DNA from: Stigmatella ashevillena
GTDB lineage: Bacteria > Myxococcota > Myxococcia > Myxococcales > Myxococcaceae
Direction of reading: 5' to 3'
Assembly (NCBI RefSeq): GCF_028368975.1
Contig: NZ_JAQNDM010000002.1
Span: 7,248,425 to 7,312,424, forward strand
DNA: 64,000 nucleotides
Within the stretch, counting starts at the first letter, position 1. Each line of letters begins with the position of its first letter. Under the pieces are notes generated by a model. The model was not told the DNA's origin and ran no database searches. It saw nothing but the letters and a program-made list of their open reading frames with translations. Positions 52,187 through 61,200 of the stretch are shown in pieces. The translations under genes and the position numbers were made by a program.

Positions 52187-54198
52187 GCGCTGGGCCAGTG
52201 GAAGACCCTTCCCTTGTTACCGACAATCCAGAGGTCCTCGGGACTGGTTCCAGCGATGTCGTTCAGGGGCTGGGTCTCGCTCGTCAAGTACGGGATCCAC
52301 GCGATTCCGTTGTAGCGATAGACCTTGCCGCTCTCGGCCGTGACGTAGACAGAGTTCAGGCCGAAGGCCAGGACGGAGGTCAGGGTCTCCGTGGTGCTGG
52401 GGAAGTTTACCTGCTCCCAGCGGCCTTCGTCCCAGCGGAGGACGGCGCCTTTTTCGCCCACGGCATAGGCGAGACTTCCGTTCACCACCCAGACGCCCCT
52501 CAAGACTCTCAAGTCGGGAAAGGCGTCCTCGATGCTGTCCGTCTGCCACTGACTGGCGCTGGCGTCGAAGTGGTAGATGCGGGCAGAGCCAGGAGGCCCT
52601 CCCACGGCGAAGAGCCGGTCCCGCGAGATTCCATGGACGTCATACAGCGTTCCATCGATGTCCGTGGACCCGAAACGTACCTCGGTTCCTGTCCAAACGA
52701 AGGTCTTGCGGCTGGCTGTGCCGTCGTGTCCAACCCCATGAACTTCAAAGCCACCACCGGAGGGAAATCCCATCAACCCGTAAATCCGATCGATCTCGAT
52801 CGGTGTGGTGTCGCAGTTGCTCTGTGCCGGAAGCTGACCACCGCCTCGCTTGTTGTCTGAGCCGATGTAAGCAAACCCTGTGTCGGGCGCTGCCCACACG
52901 CTGAGCCAGTTCCCGCCGCAGTCAGTGGTCTTGACCGGCTCAAAGGGGGTGTTGCCGGCTTGGCGCACGGCCCGGCGGCCCTCATCCCCGACGATCCAGA
53001 CGCCCCCATCCCGCCACAGTGAGATGGAGTTCCAATCCTTGTTATCGCTGTTCAGACTGGGGATGAGGGCCCAGGCCGGAGTTCCCCCATCGCAGACGCC
53101 AGCCGCCTCGGGCTCTCCGTCGCAATTGTTGTCCACTTCGTCGCACAGCTCGGGTGCATCGCCGTGGATGAAGGGGTTTCCATCGTCGCAGTCGGTATGC
53201 TTGGAAACGAAACCCTGGGGCGGTGTGATGCAATAAGGAATGCCTTCAAAGGCTGCCTGACCGTCACCGTCACCGTCGTTATCTGGGTAGTAGAGGGTTG
53301 GAGGAGGGGTGACTTGGCAGAGGACACCGCCGTCTAAGGCGCAAGCGTTGACCCCTTCGCAGCCGTTTCCCAGACTGCAGGGAGCATTAACTCCCAAGTC
53401 CTCATCCGGAGTGTCATCGCAATCGTCATCCGCGCGGTTGCAGAGCTCCTGGGCTCCTGGAAATCGCTGAGCATTGGAGTCATCGCAATCTCGGTTGTTG
53501 TCGGCGTATCCCTGAGTGGGGCGAGCGCAGAGGGATTCAGCCACCGCATCTTTCGCGCCAAACGTGTCGTTGTCGGCGTCCCGGTACCAGATCGTAGGAG
53601 AGGGAGCACGGCAAGAAACGGGTTTGCCGGGTTCACAAACCGAAATGCCACCCGAGCAGCCACCTTCCACCCTACAGGGCTGCGCCAAGAGCACCGCTTC
53701 CGTCTGGCCATCACAGTTGTTGTCTTTTTCGTCACACAGCTCGGGAGCGCCTTTGTAGACCGATGGGTCTCGATCGTCGCAGTCGGAGCCCTTGTCCGCC
53801 TTGTCTACGAAGCCATCCCGGTCCACATCCCGGGCCGCCAGGGACAAGCTCAGCTCTTGAACACGGCCGTCCTCCACGAGAGCGGTCTGTTCCTGCTGGG
53901 TGACGGGCGTTCCTGAACATGCGCCCTCGAACGCCTGGGCCTCGACCTTCATCTGGGAGCCCCAGCCCTCGCCCCGGTAGACGGCCACGGTGAACGAGCC
54001 TTCGTAGACACCGGCCTTGGGCTCCAGGTCCTTGGGCTTCGCGGCCAACGTGCTGTCGGCGTCCTGGGCAAGGATGCGGACGCAACCGGGGCGGAAGCCC
54101 GCATAGGAGACGGTGAGCTTCACCGCCCCTTCCGTGGGAGTGTTCTCCTTGCACCCCATCACCATGAGGAGCGGAAGGACCAGTCGCATGTGTCGCAT
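52180..54198 (-). CDS. MopE-type metal-binding-motif lipoprotein with propeller
   Basis: 672 residues. Lipobox Cys16 (LLMVMGC). Residues 20-130 are an immunoglobulin-like beta domain. Three MopE-type units follow (about 135-350), each with DCDD-x(6-8)-G-A-x-E-L-C-[DN]-x(4)-DCD[GD], for example GSDCDDRDPSVYKGAPELCD. These are described as putative metal-binding motifs and named after the copper-binding MopE of Methylococcus. The C-terminal ~300 residues form a beta-propeller (WRDGGVWIVGDEGRRAV ... LNDIAGTSPEDLWIVGNKG). ATG 54198 gives the shortest convincing signal with AGG about 9 bases upstream; ATGs at 54207 and 54189 are alternatives. A surface protein of unknown role. Confidence 0.82.
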   Translation of the reverse strand: MRHMRLVLPLLMVMGCKENTPTEGAVKLTVSYAGFRPGCVRILAQDADSTLAAKPKDLEPKAGVYEGSFTVAVYRGEGWGSQMKVEAQAFEGACSGTPVTQQEQTALVEDGRVQELSLSLAARDVDRDGFVDKADKGSDCDDRDPSVYKGAPELCDEKDNNCDGQTEAVLLAQPCRVEGGCSGGISVCEPGKPVSCRAPSPTIWYRDADNDTFGAKDAVAESLCARPTQGYADNNRDCDDSNAQRFPGAQELCNRADDDCDDTPDEDLGVNAPCSLGNGCEGVNACALDGGVLCQVTPPPTLYYPDNDGDGDGQAAFEGIPYCITPPQGFVSKHTDCDDGNPFIHGDAPELCDEVDNNCDGEPEAAGVCDGGTPAWALIPSLNSDNKDWNSISLWRDGGVWIVGDEGRRAVRQAGNTPFEPVKTTDCGGNWLSVWAAPDTGFAYIGSDNKRGGGQLPAQSNCDTTPIEIDRIYGLMGFPSGGGFEVHGVGHDGTASRKTFVWTGTEVRFGSTDIDGTLYDVHGISRDRLFAVGGPPGSARIYHFDASASQWQTDSIEDAFPDLRVLRGVWVVNGSLAYAVGEKGAVLRWDEGRWEQVNFPSTTETLTSVLAFGLNSVYVTAESGKVYRYNGIAWIPYLTSETQPLNDIAGTSPEDLWIVGNKGRVFHWPSAP

Positions 54199-54250
54199 GA
54201 AACACATCCTACTGGAGGGAGACAGAGGGACGAAGTTTACGGAGTTTCCC

Positions 54251-54805
54251 TTACGTCCCCCCGGCCAGAGGGAGTTCCAGCCGGGGCAGGTACTGGCCCG
54301 CCTTGCTCTCGAAGAGGGTGAAGTGCTCCACGCGTGCCTCTCCCCAATGGTTTCCTTCCAGCGCTTGGACGCAGGCAACAAAAGCCGCGTCTCCCTTGGA
54401 ATCCTTGGAGCGCGCCAGGGTCAGGTGCGCGGTGTAGAGGCGCTTGTCCCGGGGAAAGCCCAGGGGTTCCAGGGCGGCCGCCATGTCATCCTGGAGTGCC
54501 TCCAGCGCGGCGGTCTCTCCCCCCACGCCCGCCCACAGCACATGGGGATGGCGAGGCACACCGAAACTGCCTCCTCCCTCGATGCTGAGCGTGAAGGGCG
54601 TGTGCCGGAGGGAAATGGGACGCAGCACCTCGCCGAGCTCGGGCAGCCGGGCTTCCTCCACCTCGCCGAGGAACACCAGCGTGAGGTGGACGCCGTGTGA
54701 CTGGACCCAGCGTGCCCGGGGGGCCAGGGCGTGGAGCCGCTCGAGGGTGGCCGTGGCATGGGCCTCGATGGCATTTCCCAGGGTGACGGCGGTGAAGAGG
54801 CGCAT
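54251..54805 (-). CDS. thpR: RNA 2',3'-cyclic phosphodiesterase (2'-5' ligase fold)
   Basis: 184-residue 2H phosphoesterase. The two catalytic H-x-T-x motifs are HLTLVFLGEV and HLTLARSKD. The N-terminus MRLFTAVTLGNAIE and WVQSHGVHLTL are typical of ThpR/LigT. It opens 2',3'-cyclic phosphates on RNA. ATG 54805 begins the fold; the frame extends to 54850 without support. The end is only 52 bases from the MopE-type gene start on the same strand. Confidence 0.92.
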   Translation of the reverse strand: MRLFTAVTLGNAIEAHATATLERLHALAPRARWVQSHGVHLTLVFLGEVEEARLPELGEVLRPISLRHTPFTLSIEGGGSFGVPRHPHVLWAGVGGETAALEALQDDMAAALEPLGFPRDKRLYTAHLTLARSKDSKGDAAFVACVQALEGNHWGEARVEHFTLFESKAGQYLPRLELPLAGGT

Positions 54806-54936
54806 GGCGCGAGACTCCCAGTCAGGACAGGGAAGGAGGTGCCTGGGCATAAACCCATGCAGGGCCCCAAGGCCATCCCGGCGGGACAGGGGGCTGACTG
54901 GCCGTGAGGGGGAGACTGGATTAGCGTGGTCAACCC

Positions 54937-56172
54937 GTGTCCCTGGTCCAATCAGAGCCTGGCCTCGACGAGTTCCTCCTCCAGCGGTTGGTAGAGCAAC
55001 GCGCCCGGGTGAGCGAGTGGATCAACCGCTTCAGGATGGGAGGGGCGGTGGGGTGGCTCCTCTTCGCCTCCGTGTTCGATTGGGGAATGCCCGCGTGGAT
55101 GCTGGGGGTGTACCTGGCCTTCGCGGGAGCCCTGTGGTGGTGGGCCCGGCGTCTGCCCGTCTTGAGCGCACACCCTGTCCTGGGGGTGGTGGGCATCGAC
55201 ATGCCCGCCATCTTCGCGATCCAGCTCTCGGCCTTGGAACACACCTCCAACGTCGTCTCCATGTCCCTGTTTCCTCTGGGCATCTACGTCACGCTGGTGA
55301 TGGTGGTGGCGATGCTGGAGCTGTCCACGTGGAGCGTGGTGCTGTCCACGGGGGTGGCCATCGCCTGTGAGGCGGTGTTGTGCGACCGGGCCGGCATTCC
55401 CCGGGACGCCTACCCTCAGGCCCTGGTGCTGGTGTTGGTGGTGGCGGCGGTGGCGGCCTCGTTCGTCAGCCGTCAGGTGCTCGCGCTGCTGAGGGCGGTC
55501 TCCCGTGAACAGACCCAGCGCACGCGCCTGGGCCGCTACTTCTCCCCGGAGGTGGCGCGCCGCATCGCGGAGATGGGGCCCGGGGCGGACGAGGGCCAGC
55601 ACCGCGAGGTGACCCTGCTGTTCTCAGACATCCGGGGCTTCACCACGCTGGCGGATCAGATGGAGAGCCCCCAGGTGGTGGCCCTGCTCAATGGGTACCT
55701 CACGCGCATGGTGGAGGTGGTGTTCCGTCATGGGGGCACGCTCGACAAGTTCATGGGAGACGGCATCCTCGCGTACTTCGGGGCGCCGCTGGAGTTGGCC
55801 TCCCACCCGCAAGCGGCGGTCGAGTGTGGATTGCGGATGCTCGAAGCGCTGGAGGCGTTCAACGCCGAGCGCCAGGCCCGGGGAGAGGCGCCGCTGAACA
55901 TCGGCATCGGCATCCACACCGGCCGCGTGGTGGTGGGCACCATGGGGCCGGAGCAGCGGCGCGAGTACACGGTGATTGGGGATGCGGTGAACCTGGCCAG
56001 CCGCATCGAGGGGCTGACCAAGAAGGTGGGCGCGCCCATCCTGGTCTCCGAGGCCACCCGGGCGCGGTGTTCGGCAGACTTTGTATTCACCGCGGCAGAG
56101 CCCCTCCCGGTGGCGGGCAAGCCCGCGCCAGTGGTGACGTTCATCCCCCGGCGCGCTCCTCCGGCTCAGTAG
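54937..56172 (+). CDS. Membrane-bound class III adenylate/guanylate cyclase
   Basis: 411 residues from GTG. Residues 35-185 carry about six hydrophobic helices (MASE-like membrane domain; [40 protein letters not shown]). A short linker ([20 protein letters not shown]) precedes the cyclase domain (about 225-400): [18 protein letters not shown] with the first metal Asp, [16 protein letters not shown] with the second, and [17 protein letters not shown] with the transition-state Asn/Arg. The purine-specifying residues look adenylate-type but I cannot be certain. It would make cAMP in response to a membrane signal. It overlaps the convergent proS gene by 7 bases. Confidence 0.9.
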   Translation: MSLVQSEPGLDEFLLQRLVEQRARVSEWINRFRMGGAVGWLLFASVFDWGMPAWMLGVYLAFAGALWWWARRLPVLSAHPVLGVVGIDMPAIFAIQLSALEHTSNVVSMSLFPLGIYVTLVMVVAMLELSTWSVVLSTGVAIACEAVLCDRAGIPRDAYPQALVLVLVVAAVAASFVSRQVLALLRAVSREQTQRTRLGRYFSPEVARRIAEMGPGADEGQHREVTLLFSDIRGFTTLADQMESPQVVALLNGYLTRMVEVVFRHGGTLDKFMGDGILAYFGAPLELASHPQAAVECGLRMLEALEAFNAERQARGEAPLNIGIGIHTGRVVVGTMGPEQRREYTVIGDAVNLASRIEGLTKKVGAPILVSEATRARCSADFVFTAAEPLPVAGKPAPVVTFIPRRAPPAQ

Positions 56173-57599
56173 GCCTTGGAGAAGACGATGCGGCCCGGCG
56201 AGGCGTCTCCGCACACCACGCACACGCCCGGCTCCTGCTTCAGGTTGAAGGGGCGGCAGCGCGTCGTGGCCGCCACGTCGTTCTTCACCTTCGCCTCGCA
56301 GGTGGGCTTCTCACACCAGTGCGCCAGCATGAAGCCGTCCTCGGCACGGCCCTTCAGCTCCTCGTAGCTGTTCACCTCGAAGGTGTTCGCGTCCCGGAAG
56401 GCCTTGGCCTTGGCGAACATCTCCGACTGCATCGCGTCCAGCATCGCCCGGGCCTTCTCCACCGCCTGCGCCAGCGGGACGAATTCCTTCTGCCGCACGT
56501 CGCGGCGCACCATCACGCACGAGTCCTTGGCCAGATCCTTGGGCCCCAGCTCCACGCGCAGGCACGTGCCCACCACCTCGTGCTCGTTGTACTTGAAGCC
56601 CGGGCTCTTCGTGTCGTCGTCGTCCACCAGGACGCTCAGCCCCCCGCGGCGCAGGTCCGCGGCCATCGCGTGCGTCTTCTCCAGCACCTGCGTCTTCTCC
56701 GCATCCGTGGACTTGCCGAGGATGGGGATGATGACCACGTGCGTGGGCGCCAGCCGGGGCGGCACCACGAGCCCCGCGTCATCCGAGTGCGTCATGATGA
56801 GGCCGCCGATGAGGCGCGTGGACACGCCCCAGGACGTCTGCCACACGTGGTGCTGCTTGCCGTCACGTCCCTGGAACTGGGTGTCGAAGGCCTTGGCGAA
56901 GTTCTGCCCCAGGTTGTGGCTGGTGCCCGCCTGCAGCGCCTTCTTGTCCTGCATCATCGCCTCGATGCTGTAGGTGCGCAGCGCGCCGGCGAACCGCTCC
57001 GTCTCGCTCTTGCGCCCCGTGAGCACCGGCATCGCCATGTAGTCCTCGGCGAACGTCCGGTACACCTCCAGCATCTGCAGCGTCTCCTTCTCCGCGTCGG
57101 CCTCCGTCTCGTGGCAGGTGTGGCCCTCCTGCCAGAGGAACTCGGTGGTGCGCAGGAACAGCCGCGTGCGCATCTCCCAGCGCATCACGTTGGCCCACTG
57201 GTTGATGAGCAGGGGCAGGTCGCGGTAGCTCTGGATCCACTTGGCAAAGCTGCGGTTGATGATGGTCTCGCTGGTGGGCCGGATGACGAGCGGCTCCTCC
57301 AGCTTGGCCCCGCCCGCGTGCGTCACCACGGCGAGCTGGGGGTTGAAGCCCTCCACGTGCTCGGCTTCCTTCTTCAGGTAGCTCTCGGGGATGAGCAGCG
57401 GGAAGTAGGCGTTCTTGTGGCCCAGGTCCTTGAACATCTTGTCGAGGACCCGCTGCATGTTCTCCCACAGCGCGTAGCCGTTGGGCCGGATGACCATGCA
57501 GCCCTTCACGTCCGAATAGTCGGCGAGCTTCGCCTTCAGGACGAGGTCGACGTACCACTCGGAAAAACCCTTCTCGCGGGGCAGGAGCTTCTCGGCCAT
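56166..57599 (-). CDS. proS: Prolyl-tRNA synthetase, archaeal/eukaryote-type
   Basis: 477-residue class II synthetase charging tRNA-Pro. It is of the short type without the editing insertion of E. coli ProRS. Motif 1 is around [21 protein letters not shown], motif 2 [20 protein letters not shown], and [15 protein letters not shown] with [19 protein letters not shown] forms motif 3. The C-terminal zinc-binding-type domain has C-x(4)-C and CVVC with the terminal tyrosine SKAY, a hallmark of the archaeal-like class. ATG 57599 ([10 protein letters not shown]) was preferred to a TTG 9 bases earlier. Only gene of translation here; no terminator is needed before the small overlap with the cyclase gene. 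Confidence 0.94.
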   Translation of the reverse strand: MAEKLLPREKGFSEWYVDLVLKAKLADYSDVKGCMVIRPNGYALWENMQRVLDKMFKDLGHKNAYFPLLIPESYLKKEAEHVEGFNPQLAVVTHAGGAKLEEPLVIRPTSETIINRSFAKWIQSYRDLPLLINQWANVMRWEMRTRLFLRTTEFLWQEGHTCHETEADAEKETLQMLEVYRTFAEDYMAMPVLTGRKSETERFAGALRTYSIEAMMQDKKALQAGTSHNLGQNFAKAFDTQFQGRDGKQHHVWQTSWGVSTRLIGGLIMTHSDDAGLVVPPRLAPTHVVIIPILGKSTDAEKTQVLEKTHAMAADLRRGGLSVLVDDDDTKSPGFKYNEHEVVGTCLRVELGPKDLAKDSCVMVRRDVRQKEFVPLAQAVEKARAMLDAMQSEMFAKAKAFRDANTFEVNSYEELKGRAEDGFMLAHWCEKPTCEAKVKNDVAATTRCRPFNLKQEPGVCVVCGDASPGRIVFSKAY

Positions 57600-57705
57600 T
57601 GCTAGCAACCCTCTGGGTGGAGCAGTGAGGAGGGCTGCCTACGCTGGGGCCTGCCAGAAATCAACGGGCACGAGGCGGAGGCCCCGGGGAAAGCGGCGGA
57701 ACCCG

Positions 57706-57742
57706 GCCGCCCCATGCCTTTGTCTCCAGGGGATGGGGCGGC
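57706..57742 (-). terminator. Terminator hairpin after the small lipoprotein gene
   Basis: Perfect 10-base arms GCCGCCCCAT (57706-57715) and ATGGGGCGGC (57733-57742) with a 17-base loop, directly downstream of the minus-strand stop at 57749. It would separate the pilus-cluster transcript from proS. Confidence 0.5.
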
Positions 57743-57748
57743 GGAGGC

Positions 57749-58234
57749 TCACGTCCCTTCGGGAGGAGGCGAGGAAGGGGCTTCCTGACGGGCGATGAGC
57801 CCGTCGGTGACGCGGAAGAGCTCTCCCCCCCGGATGGTGAACTGGCGTTTGCCCAGCCGCTCGTAGCACTCCTCGGAGTCCTTGGGTTGGTAGACCTCCA
57901 CGTACAGCGCGCCGTTGCCGCCCGGCAGGAAGATCTTCCGCTCCGCGCAGTCTCCGAACAGCGCCATCACTTCATCCCGAGACTGCCCCTCCTTGAAGTC
58001 ATCGGGGCCCTGCGCCCCGCCCGCTTTCGGGGCGGGGGCAGGTGTCTCGGGCGAGGCAGATGCTTCGGCTTCAGCTTCTGAGTCGGCCTGCCCCTGAGGA
58101 GCAGGCGAGGTGGGAGCCCCGGCAGGTGCGGCCCGGGGCGCCTCGGCGGGGGCGGACGCCGGCTCCTTGGAGCAGGCGCCTCCCAGCAGGGCCCCCGTGA
58201 GTACGGCCACCTTCCATCTGGTCAGCGTTCGCAT
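57749..58234 (-). CDS. Hypothetical lipoprotein downstream of pilY1
   Basis: 161 residues. Lipobox Cys21 (LLGGACSKEP). A long Ala/Pro/Glu-rich linker (23-75) leads to a small domain of about 75 residues: GQSRDEVMALFGDCAERKIF, ALYVEVYQPKDSEECYERLG, KRQFTIRGGELFRVTDGLIA. Two cysteines (about 94 and 121) may pair. The SRDEVMALFG start resembles SmpA/BamE-like domains, but the match is weak. It lies 26 bases after pilY1 on the same strand and may be co-transcribed, suggesting a role at the pilus or outer membrane. Confidence 0.7.
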   Translation of the reverse strand: MRTLTRWKVAVLTGALLGGACSKEPASAPAEAPRAAPAGAPTSPAPQGQADSEAEAEASASPETPAPAPKAGGAQGPDDFKEGQSRDEVMALFGDCAERKIFLPGGNGALYVEVYQPKDSEECYERLGKRQFTIRGGELFRVTDGLIARQEAPSSPPPEGT

Positions 58235-58260
58235 GTCACGTGTCTCGAGTTGTCGCAGTT

Positions 58261-61200
58261 CTAGTTGTCGCAGTTCTTGCCTTCGTGGCGGCAGTCATGG
58301 GCCTTGCGGTCCAGTTCGATCTGGTACAGCGCCTTGACGGCCGAGTCGCTGTTCGCAACGGTCGGCGCCGGGATGCTCCCGTCGTCGCCAGTGGTCTTCC
58401 GGAGTCCGGGCGCAAGCAAGGGCAGATCCAGGCTGATCTGACCGTTGACCATGGTGAGCCGGGTCGAGAACGCGGGGGCGGCCGCGACCGTGTTGAACTC
58501 GATGAAGCGGGACCACTGGCTGGTTCCGTCATTGAAGAAGCTCGCGGCGCAGTTGGCGCGGCCCGTGGCGAAGTCCGCCTGGTAGATGCGTGCGATGTTG
58601 GAGCCGACCGTCGAGCACACCGCGCCAGAAGAGCCGCTGGGCTCGAAGGAGCTCCAGAGCATGCACCCATTGGCGAGCGTGCCGTTGTTGCCCGTGCGCT
58701 CGTTGCTCTGGGGGTAGCGGATGAACCAGCCCGGCTTGGCCGGATCGACTTCCACGGCGTCTGTCTCGTTGCCAGCGGAGTCGAACCCGCCCGCGGGCTC
58801 CAGGTTGGCGAGCGTCAACAGATTGGCCGACGATTCGAAGTCGTTCGCCTGCTCATCATCCGGATCCTCGTCGGCGCCCATCTTGTCGAAGCGACGGGTA
58901 CCGCCGTAGCTGTGGAAGCCAAAGTAGTACTGCGAGTAGGGCTGGGTCTCATCGGGGTAGTTGATCGTCACCCAGTCGTTCTTCGGCAGTGTGCAAGACC
59001 AGGTGCTGGGAGTGCCCGAGCACGCGTACTTCATGGTCCCGCTGCTGGTGTAGTCGCACCCGGAATAGCTCCAGTCCACCTGAGCCTCGACGGCACCGCA
59101 CGAACTGGCCGTGTCCGTCTTGATGCTCTTGGTCTGCGCGGTGTCGAGGTGGCCGCTCGTGAAGGGAGCGCTGGACTGCCAGGCGAGGGTGTTTCCGCGT
59201 TTGATGGAGATGATGTTGTTCATCGTGCAGCCCTGGACCGCACAGCCATGCGGGTTGGAGAGCCGGCAGACCGAGCCCCGGTCGTAGAGGTTCTGGTTGT
59301 CGCTCGTGCCGATGAAGGTCCGCATGTAACCCGTGCCTGGCTGGATGGTGTTGATGGCCATGTTGGTGAACGGGGCACGGACGGTCTCGTTGCCCGCGGC
59401 GCTGGCATCGGGGGCGGCGCGGAAGCTGCGGGCGGCGAACCAGTTGTTGATCTTCTTCGAGCTTGCGTCCCAGACGCCGGGCTTCCAGAAGCGGAAGATC
59501 CAGAGCTGGCCACCGAAGTCACCCACCGTGGCGGTGTCCATCAGCGTGTCGGCGTCCTGGTACGGCTTCGTGGCTTCCCCGATGTCCTGCGTGGTGATGC
59601 CCGCGGCGAAGGGGTAGAGCAGGTGCTCGGCGCGGCTCTTGGCGTCACCATGGAAGAAGCTCCACATCGTGTGGCCGCTCGTCATGTCCACCATGGCGAA
59701 ACCCCGGCCTCGGCTCATGTAGGGGTCATAGCCGCCGTTGAACAGCACCACCCACCGCTCCCGGGCTTCCTGGTTGGCGATCCGAAGGGGCTGCTCGGGC
59801 TGAGGGGCGCCGGACATGCCAGAGAGCGTGGCAAGCTCGTTGTCCGCCTGGGGCTCCACGGCCACGGGAACAATGGGAGGAGGCGTCGGGGAATAGTTGG
59901 TGAAGCTCTCGCCCACCTGCAGCGACAGCTCGTCGCAGGGCTGAGGCCACATCCACCGGAAGACGCCCTCCTTCTGGAAGGTGGTGAGGACCTTGTTGGG
60001 ATCCGTGGAGAAGTCCTCGGCCAGCAGGGTCGTGAGGTCCAACGCGAAGCGGTGCACGCCGCCCCGGCCCGAGCCCACCACCGCGATGGTGCGGTACTCG
60101 TCCCACTGCTTCTTGGCATCCCGCGCCACCACTTCCTGGCCCGTGCCATCCATCCAGACGTCGCGCACCAGCGGGGTGCCGTCGGAGAAGTAGCCGTGCT
60201 TGCCCATGTTGGCGCGCATCTTGGGGAGCATGTCCGGCGGGACGAAGGCCCACAGCTCCTTGCCTGTGCCCGCGTCGTAATTGCCGATGCCTGTGTAGGG
60301 GTCTTCCGACTCCCACTTGCCGTTGTGGATGGCGTGGATCATTCCGCCGTTGGAGCCCACGAGGATGATCTTGTCGCGCTTGCCGGCCTTCTGGACGTAC
60401 GTGTCGTAGGCATCCCGCGCCGGGTCATCCCCCTGAGCAGGATACTGCGCATTCCGGGCCCCGACGTTGCTGAACAGGGTCTGGGTGCACTGCCCGGAGA
60501 ACGAGCAGAAGAACTTGGAGATCGGTGGATCCACGCTCACGGGCGCGGAGTGGAAGATGTCCTGCAGCAGGAAGGGCCGGTCGTAGGGCCACCGGGTCGG
60601 ATCCGAGTGAAGGACGTTCGCACCGCGGTACCACTTGATGACGAGCGCGGCGCACTCATCGGGGAACAGGTGAGTGACACCCAACTGGGCCTTCAGGTCA
60701 TCGCACTCGTGCGTGTTCTCGCTGATGCCCAGGTATTCCCGCAGCTGGGCGGCGTTGTTCTCGTGGAACTCGATCGGACGGTCCTTGAAGTCGAGCTTCC
60801 CATCCTTGTTCGTATCGATGATGGTGAAGATCTTCCGGCTGCTCCAGCCCGTCGTCTTGTTGGCCGGATCGCTTCCATCGTCCGGGTTCTCCGTCGGCGC
60901 CTTGAGCACCCGGCCCGCCTCCCAGAACGGCTCGCCCGGGACGTTGGGCGCCACGCTCTTCACGAAATCTCCCTGCTCGTTCTCGATGACGGCGTCCCCG
61001 TTCTTGTCGATGAGGTGCGTGTCATCGCAGTCACCGTCGCGGTTGAGGTCGCCCGGGATGGGAGGCGTGGTGCCCGGGATGCAGCCGAGGACCTTCTCCG
61101 ACGCCAGATCGAAGCGGTAGAGGAAGCCCTGCCAGGGCGAGGACTTGTTCCGGGCGGGCTTGAAGCGCGGGATGACGGTGGCGCCGCCGCTGCGCACCTG

